Below, in pieces: positions 25,852 to 33,757 of a stretch of DNA of 64,000 nucleotides. The stretch is from Stigmatella ashevillena (GTDB lineage: Bacteria > Myxococcota > Myxococcia > Myxococcales > Myxococcaceae). The stretch lies in NCBI RefSeq assembly GCF_028368975.1, contig NZ_JAQNDM010000002.1, positions 2,056,007 through 2,120,006 of the forward strand. Direction: 5' to 3'. The notes under the pieces are model-generated. The model searched no databases. It saw only the letters and a list, made by a program, of their open reading frames with translations, and was not told the origin of the DNA. The translations under genes and the position numbers were made by a program. The number at the start of each line of letters is the position of its first letter. Position 1 is the stretch's first letter.

Positions 25852-26538
25852 ATGTCCCATGTCCTCATCGTCGACGACGAGCGTGACCTTGCCGAGCTCA
25901 TCGACTTCAACCTCCAGGCGGCCGGCTTCTCCACCCGCGTCGCCGCCACGGGCGAAGCCGCTCTCACCGCCGCCAGCGAGCAGACGCCTCAGCTCGTCCT
26001 GCTCGACTTGATGCTGCCCGACATCTCCGGGACGGAGGTGTGCCGGCAGCTGCGCTCGAACGCGCTCACCCGGGACGTCCTCATCGTCATGCTCACCGCC
26101 AAAGGAGAGGAAGCCGACCGTGTGCGCGGCTTCGAGGTGGGAGCGGATGACTACGTCACCAAGCCCTTCAGCGTCCGGGAGTTGGTCCTGCGCATCAAGG
26201 CCGTCCTGCGCCGGGGGACGCCCGCCAAGGAAGGCGCGGCACCGCTCACGCTGGGCCCGCTCACGCTCGATGTGGCCACCCACCGCTTCTACGTGGAGGG
26301 CAAGGAGGTGCTCCTCACCGCGCTCGAGTTCCGGCTCCTGGAGCACATGATGACCCGGCTGGGCCGCGTGCAGACGCGTGAGCAGCTCCTGGAAGAGGTC
26401 TGGGGCCTTTCCAGCAACCTCGAGACGCGCACCATCGACACGCACGTGATGCGGCTGCGCGACAAGTTGGGTCCGGCCCGGGCACACCTGGAGACCGTGC
26501 GGGGCGTTGGCTACCGCATCGTCGCCCCGCTGGCCTGA
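25852..26538 (+). CDS. phoB: Second PhoB-type response regulator, adjacent to pstS
   Basis: A 228-residue OmpR/PhoB-family regulator closely resembling the one at 22704. Asp52 is in LLDLMLPDISG, Lys in VTKPFSVREL, and the C-terminal DNA-binding motifs are TRTIDTHVMRLRDKLG and ETVRGVGYRI. It has no kinase gene directly beside it. In M. xanthus the orphan regulator PhoP4 sits by pstSCAB-phoU and controls it; this is probably its counterpart (inference from position). I chose ATG at 25852 (MSHVLIVDDE), with GGAG 13 bp upstream. A TTG at 25840 is too close to that site. Confidence 0.92.
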   Translation: MSHVLIVDDERDLAELIDFNLQAAGFSTRVAATGEAALTAASEQTPQLVLLDLMLPDISGTEVCRQLRSNALTRDVLIVMLTAKGEEADRVRGFEVGADDYVTKPFSVRELVLRIKAVLRRGTPAKEGAAPLTLGPLTLDVATHRFYVEGKEVLLTALEFRLLEHMMTRLGRVQTREQLLEEVWGLSSNLETRTIDTHVMRLRDKLGPARAHLETVRGVGYRIVAPLA

Positions 26539-26539
26539 G

Positions 26540-26573
26540 CCGTCACCCACCTGAGCCGTCACCCATTTGTCAC
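26540..26573 (+). promoter_or_regulatory. Pho-box-like repeat upstream of pstS
   Basis: The main pair is CCGTCAC (26556-26562) and TTGTCAC (26567-26573), four bases apart. A further CCGTCAC lies at 26540-26546, 16 bp upstream and so off the 11-bp register. The site starts directly after the stop of the second phoB, 80 bp before the pstS start, as expected for the strongest Pho promoter of the locus. Confidence 0.65.
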
Positions 26574-26653
26574 CACGCAGTCGTGAAACGGCCACAGGCG
26601 TCCCATAAGCCGCCGTTGCAGTTGCCCAGGCCAGCCAAGGAGCGCCTCTCCCC

Positions 26654-27475
26654 ATGAAGAAGTGCATCGCGTCACTCCTCGTTCTCTTCCACGTCGTCCT
26701 TCCCGCCGCGGCCCAGGCAGGCACGCTCTCCGTCAAGGGCTCGGACACCATGGTCATCCTCAGCCAGCGGTGGGCCGAGGAGTTCATGAAGAAGAACGCG
26801 GCCACCAAGGTCCAGGTGACGGGCGGCGGCTCGGGAACGGGCCTGGCCGCGCTCATCAACGGCACCACCGACATCGCCATGTCCAGCCGCCCCATCAAGG
26901 AGGCCGAGAGCGAGAAGATCCGCACCCAGTTCAAGGCGGCCGCGGAGCAGATCGCCGTCGCCAAGGATGGCGTCACCTTCTACGTGAACGAGAAGAACCC
27001 GCTGAACGCGCTGACGGTCGAGCAGCTCAAGGGCATCTACCTGGGCGACATCACCAACTGGAAGGAAGTGGGCGGCGCCGATGCCCCCATCGTCCTCTAC
27101 TCGCGCGAAAACTCCTCCGGCACCTACGTCTTCGTGAAGGACCACCTGCTCAACGGCGAGGACTACGCCGCCCAGGCCCAGACGCTGCCCGGCACCGCCG
27201 CGGTGGTGAACGCCATCACCCAGGAAAAGAACGGCATCGGTTACGGAGGCGCGGCCTATGCCAAGGGCATCAAGGAGCTGAAGATCAAGACCGCCGCCGG
27301 CGAGGTCGCCCCCTCCGCCGAGAACATCAAGAGCGGCAAGTACCCCCTCTCGCGGGACCTGTATTTCTACCTGCGTGGCAAGCCTACCGGTGAGGTCAAG
27401 ACCTTCATCGACTTCGCCCTGTCTTCCGAGGGCCAGCAGATCGTCAACAAGGTGGGCTATTTCCCGGTGAAGTAA
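26654..27475 (+). CDS. pstS: Phosphate ABC transporter substrate-binding protein PstS
   Basis: A 273-residue periplasmic phosphate-binding protein. A signal peptide (MKKCIASLLVLFHVVLPAAA, cleavage after AQA) precedes the mature GTLSVKGSDTMVILSQRWAEE. Phosphate-binding loops are GSDTM, GGGSGTGLAAL, SSRPI and the RENSSGTYVF segment. It has no lipobox, so it should be soluble. Its gene starts the pst operon behind a Pho-box-like site. The stop codon is followed at once by another Pho-box-like repeat ahead of pstC. Confidence 0.96.
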   Translation: MKKCIASLLVLFHVVLPAAAQAGTLSVKGSDTMVILSQRWAEEFMKKNAATKVQVTGGGSGTGLAALINGTTDIAMSSRPIKEAESEKIRTQFKAAAEQIAVAKDGVTFYVNEKNPLNALTVEQLKGIYLGDITNWKEVGGADAPIVLYSRENSSGTYVFVKDHLLNGEDYAAQAQTLPGTAAVVNAITQEKNGIGYGGAAYAKGIKELKIKTAAGEVAPSAENIKSGKYPLSRDLYFYLRGKPTGEVKTFIDFALSSEGQQIVNKVGYFPVK

Positions 27476-27478
27476 CCG

Positions 27479-27496
27479 CCGTCACACGATTGTCAC
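27479..27496 (+). promoter_or_regulatory. Pho-box-like repeat between pstS and pstC
   Basis: CCGTCAC (27479-27485) and TTGTCAC (27490-27496) are four bases apart, starting 4 bp after the pstS stop. This is the same pair of 7-mers as in the main site ahead of pstS. It could drive pstCAB-phoU separately from pstS, or be a duplicated control element. Confidence 0.6.
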
Positions 27497-27531
27497 GCGA
27501 GGCTCCGGCGCAGATGGATAGAGAGACCCTC

Positions 27532-28524
27532 ATGCAGCAGAGTCTCGCGGAAACCGTGGTGGTCCCGCAGCTGTCGCCCACGGCCCGGCGGCGGCAGCTC
27601 CGGGAGAAGGCCATCGCAGGCATCATCACGGTCATGGCCTTCACCGGCATCGCCGCCCTGGTGTTGATCATCGTCTTCGTCGCCAAGGAGGCGCTGGCGC
27701 TCTTCACGGACGCCCACGCCCGCGAGGAGGCGAGCTTCTCCAAGATGTTCCTGCCCCAGGTGGCCCGTCAGGGGCGGCCCCCCACGTTCACCTGGCAGCC
27801 GGTGTCTTCGATCCCGAAGGTGAGCATGATTCCGCTCTTCATCGGCACGCTGAAGACGACGCTCGTCTCCATGCTGGTGGCCGTCCCGCTGGGGGTGGCC
27901 GGCGCACTGTTCGCGGCCGAGTTCGCGCCCCGGCGGCTGCGCGAGTTTCTCAAGCCCATCATCGAGTTGCTGGCGGGCATCCCCTCGGTGGTGCTCGGCT
28001 TCTTCGCCCTAATGGTCCTGGCCACCTTCCTTCAGGACACCTTCGGTTTCACCTACCGGCTCAACGCGGTGGTGGCGGGCCTGGGGCTGGCGCTGGCCAT
28101 CGTGCCCGTCATCTTCACCGTGGCCGAGGATGCGCTCACGGCGGTGCCCCGCAGCTACCGCGAAGCCTCTCTGGCCCTGGGCGCCACCCCCTGGGAGACC
28201 GCCTGGAAGGTCGTCCTGCCCGCAGCGGCCCCCGGCATCCTCGCCGCCTGCGTGCTGGGCTTCGGCCGCGCCATCGGCGAGACGATGATCATCCTGATGG
28301 CCTCCGGCAACGCCGCCATCGTCTCCCCCAGCCTGGGGGACTCGGTCCGCTCGCTGTCCGCGACCATCGCGGCGGAGATGGGCGAAGTGGTGGTCGGCAG
28401 CCCCCACTACTCGTTGCTGTTCTTCATCGGCGTGGAGCTGTTCATCTTCACCTTCGTCCTGAACATGGTGGCGTCCTCCTGGACGAAGAAAGTCCTCAAG
28501 CGGCTCACGGGGGGCGCGTCGTGA
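27532..28524 (+). CDS. pstC: Phosphate ABC transporter permease PstC
   Basis: A 330-residue inner-membrane permease. Hydrophobic segments start with IITVMAFTGIAALVLIIVFVA. The binding-protein-dependent transport signature is [20 protein letters not shown], and LAGIPSVVLGFFAL is the PstC-typical block. Start choice: ATG 27532 (MQQSLAETVVV) lies downstream of the Pho-box-like repeat, preceded by GAGAGA. ATG 27514 is also in frame, and a TTG at 27490 falls inside the repeat itself. The stop overlaps the pstA GTG (GTGA). Confidence 0.94.
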   Translation: MQQSLAETVVVPQLSPTARRRQLREKAIAGIITVMAFTGIAALVLIIVFVAKEALALFTDAHAREEASFSKMFLPQVARQGRPPTFTWQPVSSIPKVSMIPLFIGTLKTTLVSMLVAVPLGVAGALFAAEFAPRRLREFLKPIIELLAGIPSVVLGFFALMVLATFLQDTFGFTYRLNAVVAGLGLALAIVPVIFTVAEDALTAVPRSYREASLALGATPWETAWKVVLPAAAPGILAACVLGFGRAIGETMIILMASGNAAIVSPSLGDSVRSLSATIAAEMGEVVVGSPHYSLLFFIGVELFIFTFVLNMVASSWTKKVLKRLTGGAS

Positions 28525-29432
28525 AGCACGCCACACGGCGGACGGTCGGCGCGGCCCTCACCTCCCTCACGGGCCTGGCCGCCCTGCTCATCGTGGCCAT
28601 GCTCGCCCTCATCCTCCTGGATGTGCTCCGCGGTGGCGCGGGCCATGTCACCTGGGAGTTCCTCTCCCAGCCTCCGTCCGATGGAATGATGCGCGGCGGC
28701 ATCTTCCCCGCGCTCTACGGCACGGCGGCCCTCACGTTGCTGATGACCCTCGCCGTGATGCCCGTGGGCGTGCTCACCGCGGTCTACCTGCACGAGTACG
28801 CTCCGCCCGACTCGCGGCTGGCGCGCTGGGTGCGGGTGGCGGTCGTCAACCTCGCGGGTGTGCCCTCCATCGTCTTTGGTCTGTTCGGCCTGGGCTTCTT
28901 CATCCACTTCGTCGGTGGAGGGATGGACCGTGCGATGGGCTATCAGACCATGCACTGGGCCCAGCCCAGCATCCTCTGGGCTTCGCTCACCCTGGCCGTG
29001 TTGACCCTGCCGGTGGTCATCGTCTCCACGGAGGAGGCCCTGCGCGCGGTGCCCTTGGACCACCGCACCGCCAGCCTGGCGCTGGGGGCCACCCAGTCCC
29101 AGACCCTCATGCGGGTGGTGCTTCCGGGCGCACTCCCGGGCATCCTCACGGGGGCGGTACTGGCGGTCTCCCGAGGCGCGGGCGAAGTCGCCCCCATTCT
29201 CTTCACCGGCGCGGCCTACTTCCTGCCGGATCTGCCCACGTCGTTGAACTCCCAGTTCATGCACCTGGGGTACCACACGTACGTGCTGGCCACGCAGTCG
29301 CCCGACATCGAGGCCACCCGTCCGCTGCTGTATGCCACGGTGCTGGTGCTGCTGATGCTCACCTTTGCCCTCAACCTTGTCGCGGTCATCATCCGCACCC
29401 GGACGCGCCGACGCTCCGCCAACGCCCACTGA
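28521..29432 (+). CDS. pstA: Phosphate ABC transporter permease PstA
   Basis: A 303-residue permease partner of PstC. GTG at 28521 overlaps the pstC stop. It starts [23 protein letters not shown] and has about six membrane segments. The PstA blocks are [35 protein letters not shown], and [20 protein letters not shown] (transport signature). A C-terminal segment [15 protein letters not shown] is followed by a basic tail. Order pstS-C-A-B-phoU is the classic one. Confidence 0.95.
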   Translation: MKHATRRTVGAALTSLTGLAALLIVAMLALILLDVLRGGAGHVTWEFLSQPPSDGMMRGGIFPALYGTAALTLLMTLAVMPVGVLTAVYLHEYAPPDSRLARWVRVAVVNLAGVPSIVFGLFGLGFFIHFVGGGMDRAMGYQTMHWAQPSILWASLTLAVLTLPVVIVSTEEALRAVPLDHRTASLALGATQSQTLMRVVLPGALPGILTGAVLAVSRGAGEVAPILFTGAAYFLPDLPTSLNSQFMHLGYHTYVLATQSPDIEATRPLLYATVLVLLMLTFALNLVAVIIRTRTRRRSANAH

Positions 29433-29442
29433 GACGCCGTTC

Positions 29443-30219
29443 ATGACCTTCCAGCCGAACAGCCCGCGCATCAAGATGGAGGCGCGGGCGCTGACCCTCC
29501 GCTACGGCTCCAAGGTGGCCATCCGCGAGGTGAGCCTCGCGATTCCCGAGCATCAGGTCACGGCGATGATCGGTCCCTCCGGGTGTGGCAAATCCACCTT
29601 CCTGCGCTCGCTCAACCGGATGAACGATCTCATCCCCCACACCCACCACACCGGCACCATTTCGCTGGATGGCATGAGCATCCACGACCGGAACGTGGAC
29701 GTGGTGGACCTGCGCCGCCGCGTGGGCATGGTGTTCCAGAAGTCAAACCCCTTCCCCAAGTCCATCTTCGAGAACGTTGCCTACGGCCTGCGGGTGGGCG
29801 GGCTGAAGAACAAGTCGGAACTGGCCACCCGGGTGGAGAAGTCGCTCCGGAGCGCGGCGCTCTGGGACGAGGTGAAGGACCGGCTCGACGACAGCGCCCT
29901 GGGGTTGTCGGGAGGCCAGCAGCAGCGCCTGTGCATCGCGCGCGCCCTGGCGGTGGAGCCCGAGGTGCTCTTGATGGACGAGCCCGCCAGCGCCCTGGAT
30001 CCGATCGCCACCGCGAAGATCGAAGAACTCATCTACGTGCTGAAGACCACCTACACCATCGCCATCGTCACCCACAACATGCAGCAGGCCGCCCGGGTCA
30101 GCGACCGGACCGCTTTCTTCTACATGGGGGAATTGGTGGAATGCGGTCCGACAGAGCAGATCTTCACGAACCCGCGTGAGAAGCGCACCGAGGACTACGT
30201 CACCGGGAAGTTCGGGTAG
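29443..30219 (+). CDS. pstB: Phosphate ABC transporter ATPase PstB
   Basis: A 258-residue ATPase driving phosphate uptake. Walker A is GPSGCGKST followed by [12 protein letters not shown], the signature is [12 protein letters not shown], and Walker B is [12 protein letters not shown]. The PstB-specific [18 protein letters not shown] is present, and the switch His lies in [11 protein letters not shown] at 29443 gives 258 residues, nearly identical to E. coli PstB. A longer in-frame start at 29365 is inside pstA and is rejected. phoU follows after 15 bp. Confidence 0.97.
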   Translation: MTFQPNSPRIKMEARALTLRYGSKVAIREVSLAIPEHQVTAMIGPSGCGKSTFLRSLNRMNDLIPHTHHTGTISLDGMSIHDRNVDVVDLRRRVGMVFQKSNPFPKSIFENVAYGLRVGGLKNKSELATRVEKSLRSAALWDEVKDRLDDSALGLSGGQQQRLCIARALAVEPEVLLMDEPASALDPIATAKIEELIYVLKTTYTIAIVTHNMQQAARVSDRTAFFYMGELVECGPTEQIFTNPREKRTEDYVTGKFG

Positions 30220-30234
30220 GAACGAGGGACACGA

Positions 30235-30924
30235 ATGCCGGCGACCCATACCGACAAGGCGTTTGAGCAGGATCTGCGGGACTTGCGTGAGCGGCTTCTG
30301 GCCATGGGGGCCAAGGTGGAGGCGCTCATCGCAGGCAGCGTGCGCGCGCTCACCGAGCGGGACTCCACGCTTGCCGAGAAAGTCATCCAGTCGGACAAGG
30401 ACGTGAACCGCCTGGAGGTGGAGATCGACGATCTCTGCCGCCGCATCCTGGCCCTGCGCCAGCCCGCCGCCAGTGATCTGCGGCTGATCACCACGGCCTT
30501 GAAGATCGTCACCGACCTGGAGCGCATTGGCGATCTGGCGGTGAACATCGCCGAGCGCGCCCATGATCTGAACCAGGTGCCGCCCCTGGCGCCCTATGTG
30601 GACACGCCGAAGCTGGCGGAGCTGGCCCAGCAGCAGGTGAAGAAGGCGCTGGATGCCTTCGTCTCCAATGATGTGGCGAAGGCCGAGGAAGTGCTGAAGG
30701 GCGATGACCTGCTGGATGCCCTCTTCCTGAAGATCTTCAACGAGCTGCTCGCCTACATGATGGAGGACTCGAAGAACATCCGGCGGGCCACGGCGTTGAT
30801 GTTCATCGCCAAGCACCTGGAGCGCATCGGAGACCACGCGCTGAACGTGGCCGAGATGGTCGTCTACATGGTGCGCGGCAAGGACATCCGCCACCCGCTG
30901 AGCCGGAACCTGACCATGGAGTAG
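30235..30924 (+). CDS. phoU: PhoU, negative regulator of phosphate signalling
   Basis: A 229-residue protein of two three-helix PhoU bundles. Each carries a metal-binding E/DxxxD-type motif seen in DVNRLEVEIDDLCRRILAL with DLERIGDLAVNIAERA, and AKHLERIGDHALNVAEMVVY. PhoU links the Pst transporter to PhoR and keeps the kinase off when phosphate is plentiful. It is the last gene of the pst run before a Pho-box-like repeat and a glycosyltransferase gene. Confidence 0.96.
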   Translation: MPATHTDKAFEQDLRDLRERLLAMGAKVEALIAGSVRALTERDSTLAEKVIQSDKDVNRLEVEIDDLCRRILALRQPAASDLRLITTALKIVTDLERIGDLAVNIAERAHDLNQVPPLAPYVDTPKLAELAQQQVKKALDAFVSNDVAKAEEVLKGDDLLDALFLKIFNELLAYMMEDSKNIRRATALMFIAKHLERIGDHALNVAEMVVYMVRGKDIRHPLSRNLTME

Positions 30925-30934
30925 AGGGCGCGGC

Positions 30935-30952
30935 GCGTCACACCGCCGTCAC
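30935..30952 (+). promoter_or_regulatory. Pho-box-like repeat upstream of the GT21 gene
   Basis: GCGTCAC (30935-30941) and CCGTCAC (30946-30952) are four bases apart, in the 95-bp gap between phoU and the glycosyltransferase at 31020. The motif repeats the pst/pho pattern, implying that the lipid gene is a separate Pho-regulon member. Confidence 0.55.
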
Positions 30953-31019
30953 CCCGTTTTTCCGCGGCCGCCGTCAGCAGGTCGCGGAGCTGTCGCCGGG
31001 CTCTTCTAGCGTTCCGCGC

Positions 31020-32231
31020 ATGCCCGTTGCCGCCCTGCTGCTGTTCTCCGCCGCCCTCGTGGGACTCCTCGCCCTGGCCGTCCAGCTCGTGCTTGTCCTG
31101 CGTCACCGGCCCAGCCCTGGCCATGCCCTCCCCCATTCCGAGACATCTCCTGGCATCTCCATCCTCAAGCCCCTGTGTGGAGTGGATGACGACCTGGAGG
31201 CCAACCTGGAGCAGTTCGCCACGTTGGACTACCCCCACTATGAAGTCATCCTGGGGGTCAAGGACATGCGGGACCCGGCCTATGCTCTGGCCCGGATGGC
31301 AGTCGCCCGCTGGCCTCACGTCATGAAGCTGGCGCTGCAAGAAGGCGAGCCCGGACTCAATCCCAAGGTGAACCAGCTCATCACCCTCTCGGCGGAGGCC
31401 CAGCACGGCCTGTGGGTGATCAGCGACTCGAACGTGCGTGTGGCGCCAGGCTACCTGCGGGAGATCGCCGAGGGGTTCGAAGATCCAGACGTGGGCTGTG
31501 TCACCCATCCCATCGCCGGCATTGGCGAGAGAACCGTGGGCTCGCTGATGGACAACCTGCACCTGGCCTCCAGCGCGGCAGCCGGGGTAATCGCCGCCAA
31601 GCGCCTGGCGGACAAGGACATCGTGGTGGGCAAGTCCATGGCCTTGCGGCGAGAGGACGTGGAAGCACTGGGAGGCTTCTTTTCCGTCAAGGACGTGCTC
31701 GCGGAGGACTTCGTCATTGGCCAGTGGATCACCCGCAAGCTGAGCAAGCGCGTGGTGGTCGCTCGGACACCGGTCTTCAACGTCTCCCTGAACAAGCGCG
31801 TGGGAGACTTCTTCAAGCGGTACGTGCGCTGGAGCGTCATCCACCACATGTCGGTCTCCACGCCCACGTACGTGGCCCAAGGCCTGCTCAACCCGGCGCC
31901 CCTGGCCCTGCTTGCCGCCCTGCTGGAGCCTTCTCCGGAGTCCTTCACCGCTGCGGGAGCAGTGGCCCTCTTGAAGGCACTGCTCGACCTCACGGTGTTC
32001 CGCGCCCTGCGCCCGGAGCCCGTTTCTTGGAGTGCGGTTCCGGTGGTCTTCCTCAAGGACGCGCTGCTCTTCGTGGCTTGGTGCAACGGCCTGTTCAGCC
32101 GGACGGTCCAGTGGCGCGGCACGCGGCTTCGGGTCCTTGCGGGCACGCGGCTGGCAGCGGCCATGGCCCCCCGTCACCCACCGCTCGCTCCGAGCGACGT
32201 GGGGGCGCGCGAGGAACTGCTCGCGGGCTGA
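31020..32231 (+). CDS. Ceramide-glucosyltransferase-like GT21 family enzyme
   Basis: A 403-residue membrane glycosyltransferase. An N-terminal hydrophobic segment (about 3-27) is followed by a GT-A domain with SILKPLCGVDDDLEANLEQF, LNPKVNQL, the metal/sugar motif ISDSNVRV, LAEDFVIGQWI and RYVRW, matching the D1/D2, D3 and (Q/R)xxRW motifs of ceramide glucosyltransferases. Hydrophobic C-terminal segments occur around LLNPAPLALLAALL and FLKDALLFVAWCNGLF. It would transfer a sugar from a nucleotide sugar to a lipid such as ceramide. HpnI-type hopanoid transferases share the same fold and are the main alternative. It lies behind phoU and a Pho-box-like repeat. Confidence 0.82.
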   Translation: MPVAALLLFSAALVGLLALAVQLVLVLRHRPSPGHALPHSETSPGISILKPLCGVDDDLEANLEQFATLDYPHYEVILGVKDMRDPAYALARMAVARWPHVMKLALQEGEPGLNPKVNQLITLSAEAQHGLWVISDSNVRVAPGYLREIAEGFEDPDVGCVTHPIAGIGERTVGSLMDNLHLASSAAAGVIAAKRLADKDIVVGKSMALRREDVEALGGFFSVKDVLAEDFVIGQWITRKLSKRVVVARTPVFNVSLNKRVGDFFKRYVRWSVIHHMSVSTPTYVAQGLLNPAPLALLAALLEPSPESFTAAGAVALLKALLDLTVFRALRPEPVSWSAVPVVFLKDALLFVAWCNGLFSRTVQWRGTRLRVLAGTRLAAAMAPRHPPLAPSDVGAREELLAG

Positions 32232-32398
32232 CCTGAGCGGCAGCCGCCCCGACGCCTGGCTGCTCCACGGCCAGCCAGAGCGCCACGGCACGCGGATGCC
32301 TGCTCTCCGGACCAGCACTCCCCACTCTTATGGAGCGAATGATGGGAGGACGGTACCGGGTTCACCTCTTGTCCAGGGGAGGTTCTTTGAGTCGACCG

Positions 32399-32761
32399 AT
32401 GGCGGACGATGCACGCAAGGTCCTGGTCGTGGACGACGACGCGGACTGGAGAGAGTTCCTGAGGCTCTGCCTCGAAGAGCTCGGCTACGAGACCATTGAA
32501 GCGGCCGATGGGCACGAGGCACTGGCCTCCCTCTCGCGCGAGCGGTGCGGCGTCATGCTCCTGGACCTGAACATGCCGGGAATGAGCGGACTGGAGGTCG
32601 TCGAGCGCATGCCTCGAAACGCCACTCCCCGCATTGTCTTCCTGACTTCCGCGGCGGCACAGGACGTGGGCAGCGCGCTGCTCTCCGGGCCGCACTACTA
32701 CCTCCCCAAGGGTGCGAGCCGGGACGAGCTGTCGCTCCTCCTCCAGTCACTGGATGCCTGA
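32399..32761 (+). CDS. Single-domain response regulator
   Basis: A 120-residue receiver: KVLVVDDDADWREFLRLCLE, phosphoacceptor Asp56 in LLDLNMPGMSG, Thr in VFLTSAAAQ and a Lys in YYLPKGASRDEL. There is no output domain. ATG 32399 (MADDARKVLV) starts the fold directly. An upstream in-frame ATG at 32330 would add 23 residues and has a similar ribosome-binding context. It stands alone, 168 bp after the glycosyltransferase, with no kinase nearby, so its partner is unknown. Confidence 0.85.
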   Translation: MADDARKVLVVDDDADWREFLRLCLEELGYETIEAADGHEALASLSRERCGVMLLDLNMPGMSGLEVVERMPRNATPRIVFLTSAAAQDVGSALLSGPHYYLPKGASRDELSLLLQSLDA

Positions 32762-33060
32762 AGCCCCCACCCAGGGTTGTGAAAAGCCCTTCGGGCGAGT
32801 ACCTTCTACGGAGGTACTTGGAGGCGTTGTGTCCCGATTCATCCTCTCGCTCAGAGCATCGATGCCCAGGCGCGGCGCTCCGGGAAGGTGTGTCCGGAAA
32901 ACGCCCTGCCCTGGGTTCCGCGCCTCGACGGTCATGGGTTAACCCCACCGCCGACGGCGCATCGCTCCTTCGCGGCCCGCTGGACTGCTTCTTCTCACCC
33001 ATCACCTTCCTCTGACGGACTCCCGGCCACCATGGTGCGCCAGGAGCGCCGGGGTTCACC
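32762..33060. other. Intergenic stretch without a convincing gene
   Basis: These 299 bases separate the response regulator from the Rnk-like gene. Short frames exist but look like chance translations. The only visible structure is an inverted repeat with 7-bp arms, AGTACCT (32798-32804) and AGGTACT (32812-32818), around a 7-base loop. It has dyad symmetry that could be an operator; there is no T-run for a terminator. Confidence 0.5.
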
Positions 33061-33510
33061 ATGATCTCACGTTCAGTGCACGCGCCGCGTTCCGCGGCAA
33101 CCGTTCCAGCCTTGCAAATCACCACCGAGGACATGACGCGCCTGCGGGCGGTGGTAGAGCGTCACCTGGAGGGCTCCAAGGCGGCTGCGGCCGAGCAACT
33201 GGAGCTGGAGTTGGAACGGGCCCGGGTGGTGCAACCGGAGCAAATCCCTCCCAACGTCGTCACCATGAGATCGCGCATCCTCTTCGAGGACCTGGAGACA
33301 GGCCGTCGCCGGGAGGCGTCGCTGGTCTATCCGGAAGAAGCGAACATCGATCAGTCGAGGGTCTCGATCCTGGCACCAGTAGGGCTGGCCGTGTTGGGCC
33401 TCCAGGTGGGTGACATCATCGAGTGGCCGCTCCCGAATGCTCGCCTCGGCAAATTCCGCATCCTGGAGGTGCTCTACCAACCTGAGGCAGCAGGCGACTT
33501 CCACCTGTGA
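33061..33510 (+). CDS. Rnk/GreA-C-terminal-domain protein
   Basis: A 149-residue protein with an N-terminal helical part (about 20-60, MTRLRAVVERHLEGSKAAAAE) and a C-terminal GreA/GreB-type FKBP-like domain (about 65-140). The latter shows VVTMRSRILFEDLETGRR, LVYPEEA, ISILAPVGLAVLGLQVGD-like sequence (SILAPVGLAVLGLQVGDIIE) and WPLP. The plan matches the nucleoside-diphosphate-kinase regulator Rnk, which binds RNA polymerase without the GreA coiled-coil. It probably modulates transcription. A 75-residue gene follows 19 bp downstream. Confidence 0.8.
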   Translation: MISRSVHAPRSAATVPALQITTEDMTRLRAVVERHLEGSKAAAAEQLELELERARVVQPEQIPPNVVTMRSRILFEDLETGRRREASLVYPEEANIDQSRVSILAPVGLAVLGLQVGDIIEWPLPNARLGKFRILEVLYQPEAAGDFHL

Positions 33511-33529
33511 GCCCAGGGACCGCCAAGAA

Positions 33530-33757
33530 ATGGCACACGACAACCGCTGGGCAAACCTCGTGAACACAGCCTTCCTCCTGGACCAGGCGCCAAGGCGTCC
33601 AGGTCCGGAGGGCCTCCGGCCGACACTCGAGATGATCGAAAGCGCGCTGGAGGTGTTTCCTTCAGCCGTGGATCCCGTGGAAGACTTTGAAGGCTATGCC
33701 GTGCGCCGGTTGCTCTTGGCGCTCAAGGCCGTCTTGTCCGAGCAAGTCTCTTCCTAG
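33530..33757 (+). CDS. Small hypothetical protein downstream of the Rnk-like gene
   Basis: A 75-residue frame, MAHDNRWANLVNTAFLLDQ to LKAVLSEQVSS, mostly helical and acidic in the middle (IESALEVFPSAVDPVEDFEG). I do not recognise the family. It starts 19 bp after the Rnk-like gene and its stop overlaps the stop of the convergent GNAT gene by four bases. Codon use has the high GC at third positions expected of coding DNA here, which supports it being real. Confidence 0.55.
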   Translation: MAHDNRWANLVNTAFLLDQAPRRPGPEGLRPTLEMIESALEVFPSAVDPVEDFEGYAVRRLLLALKAVLSEQVSS

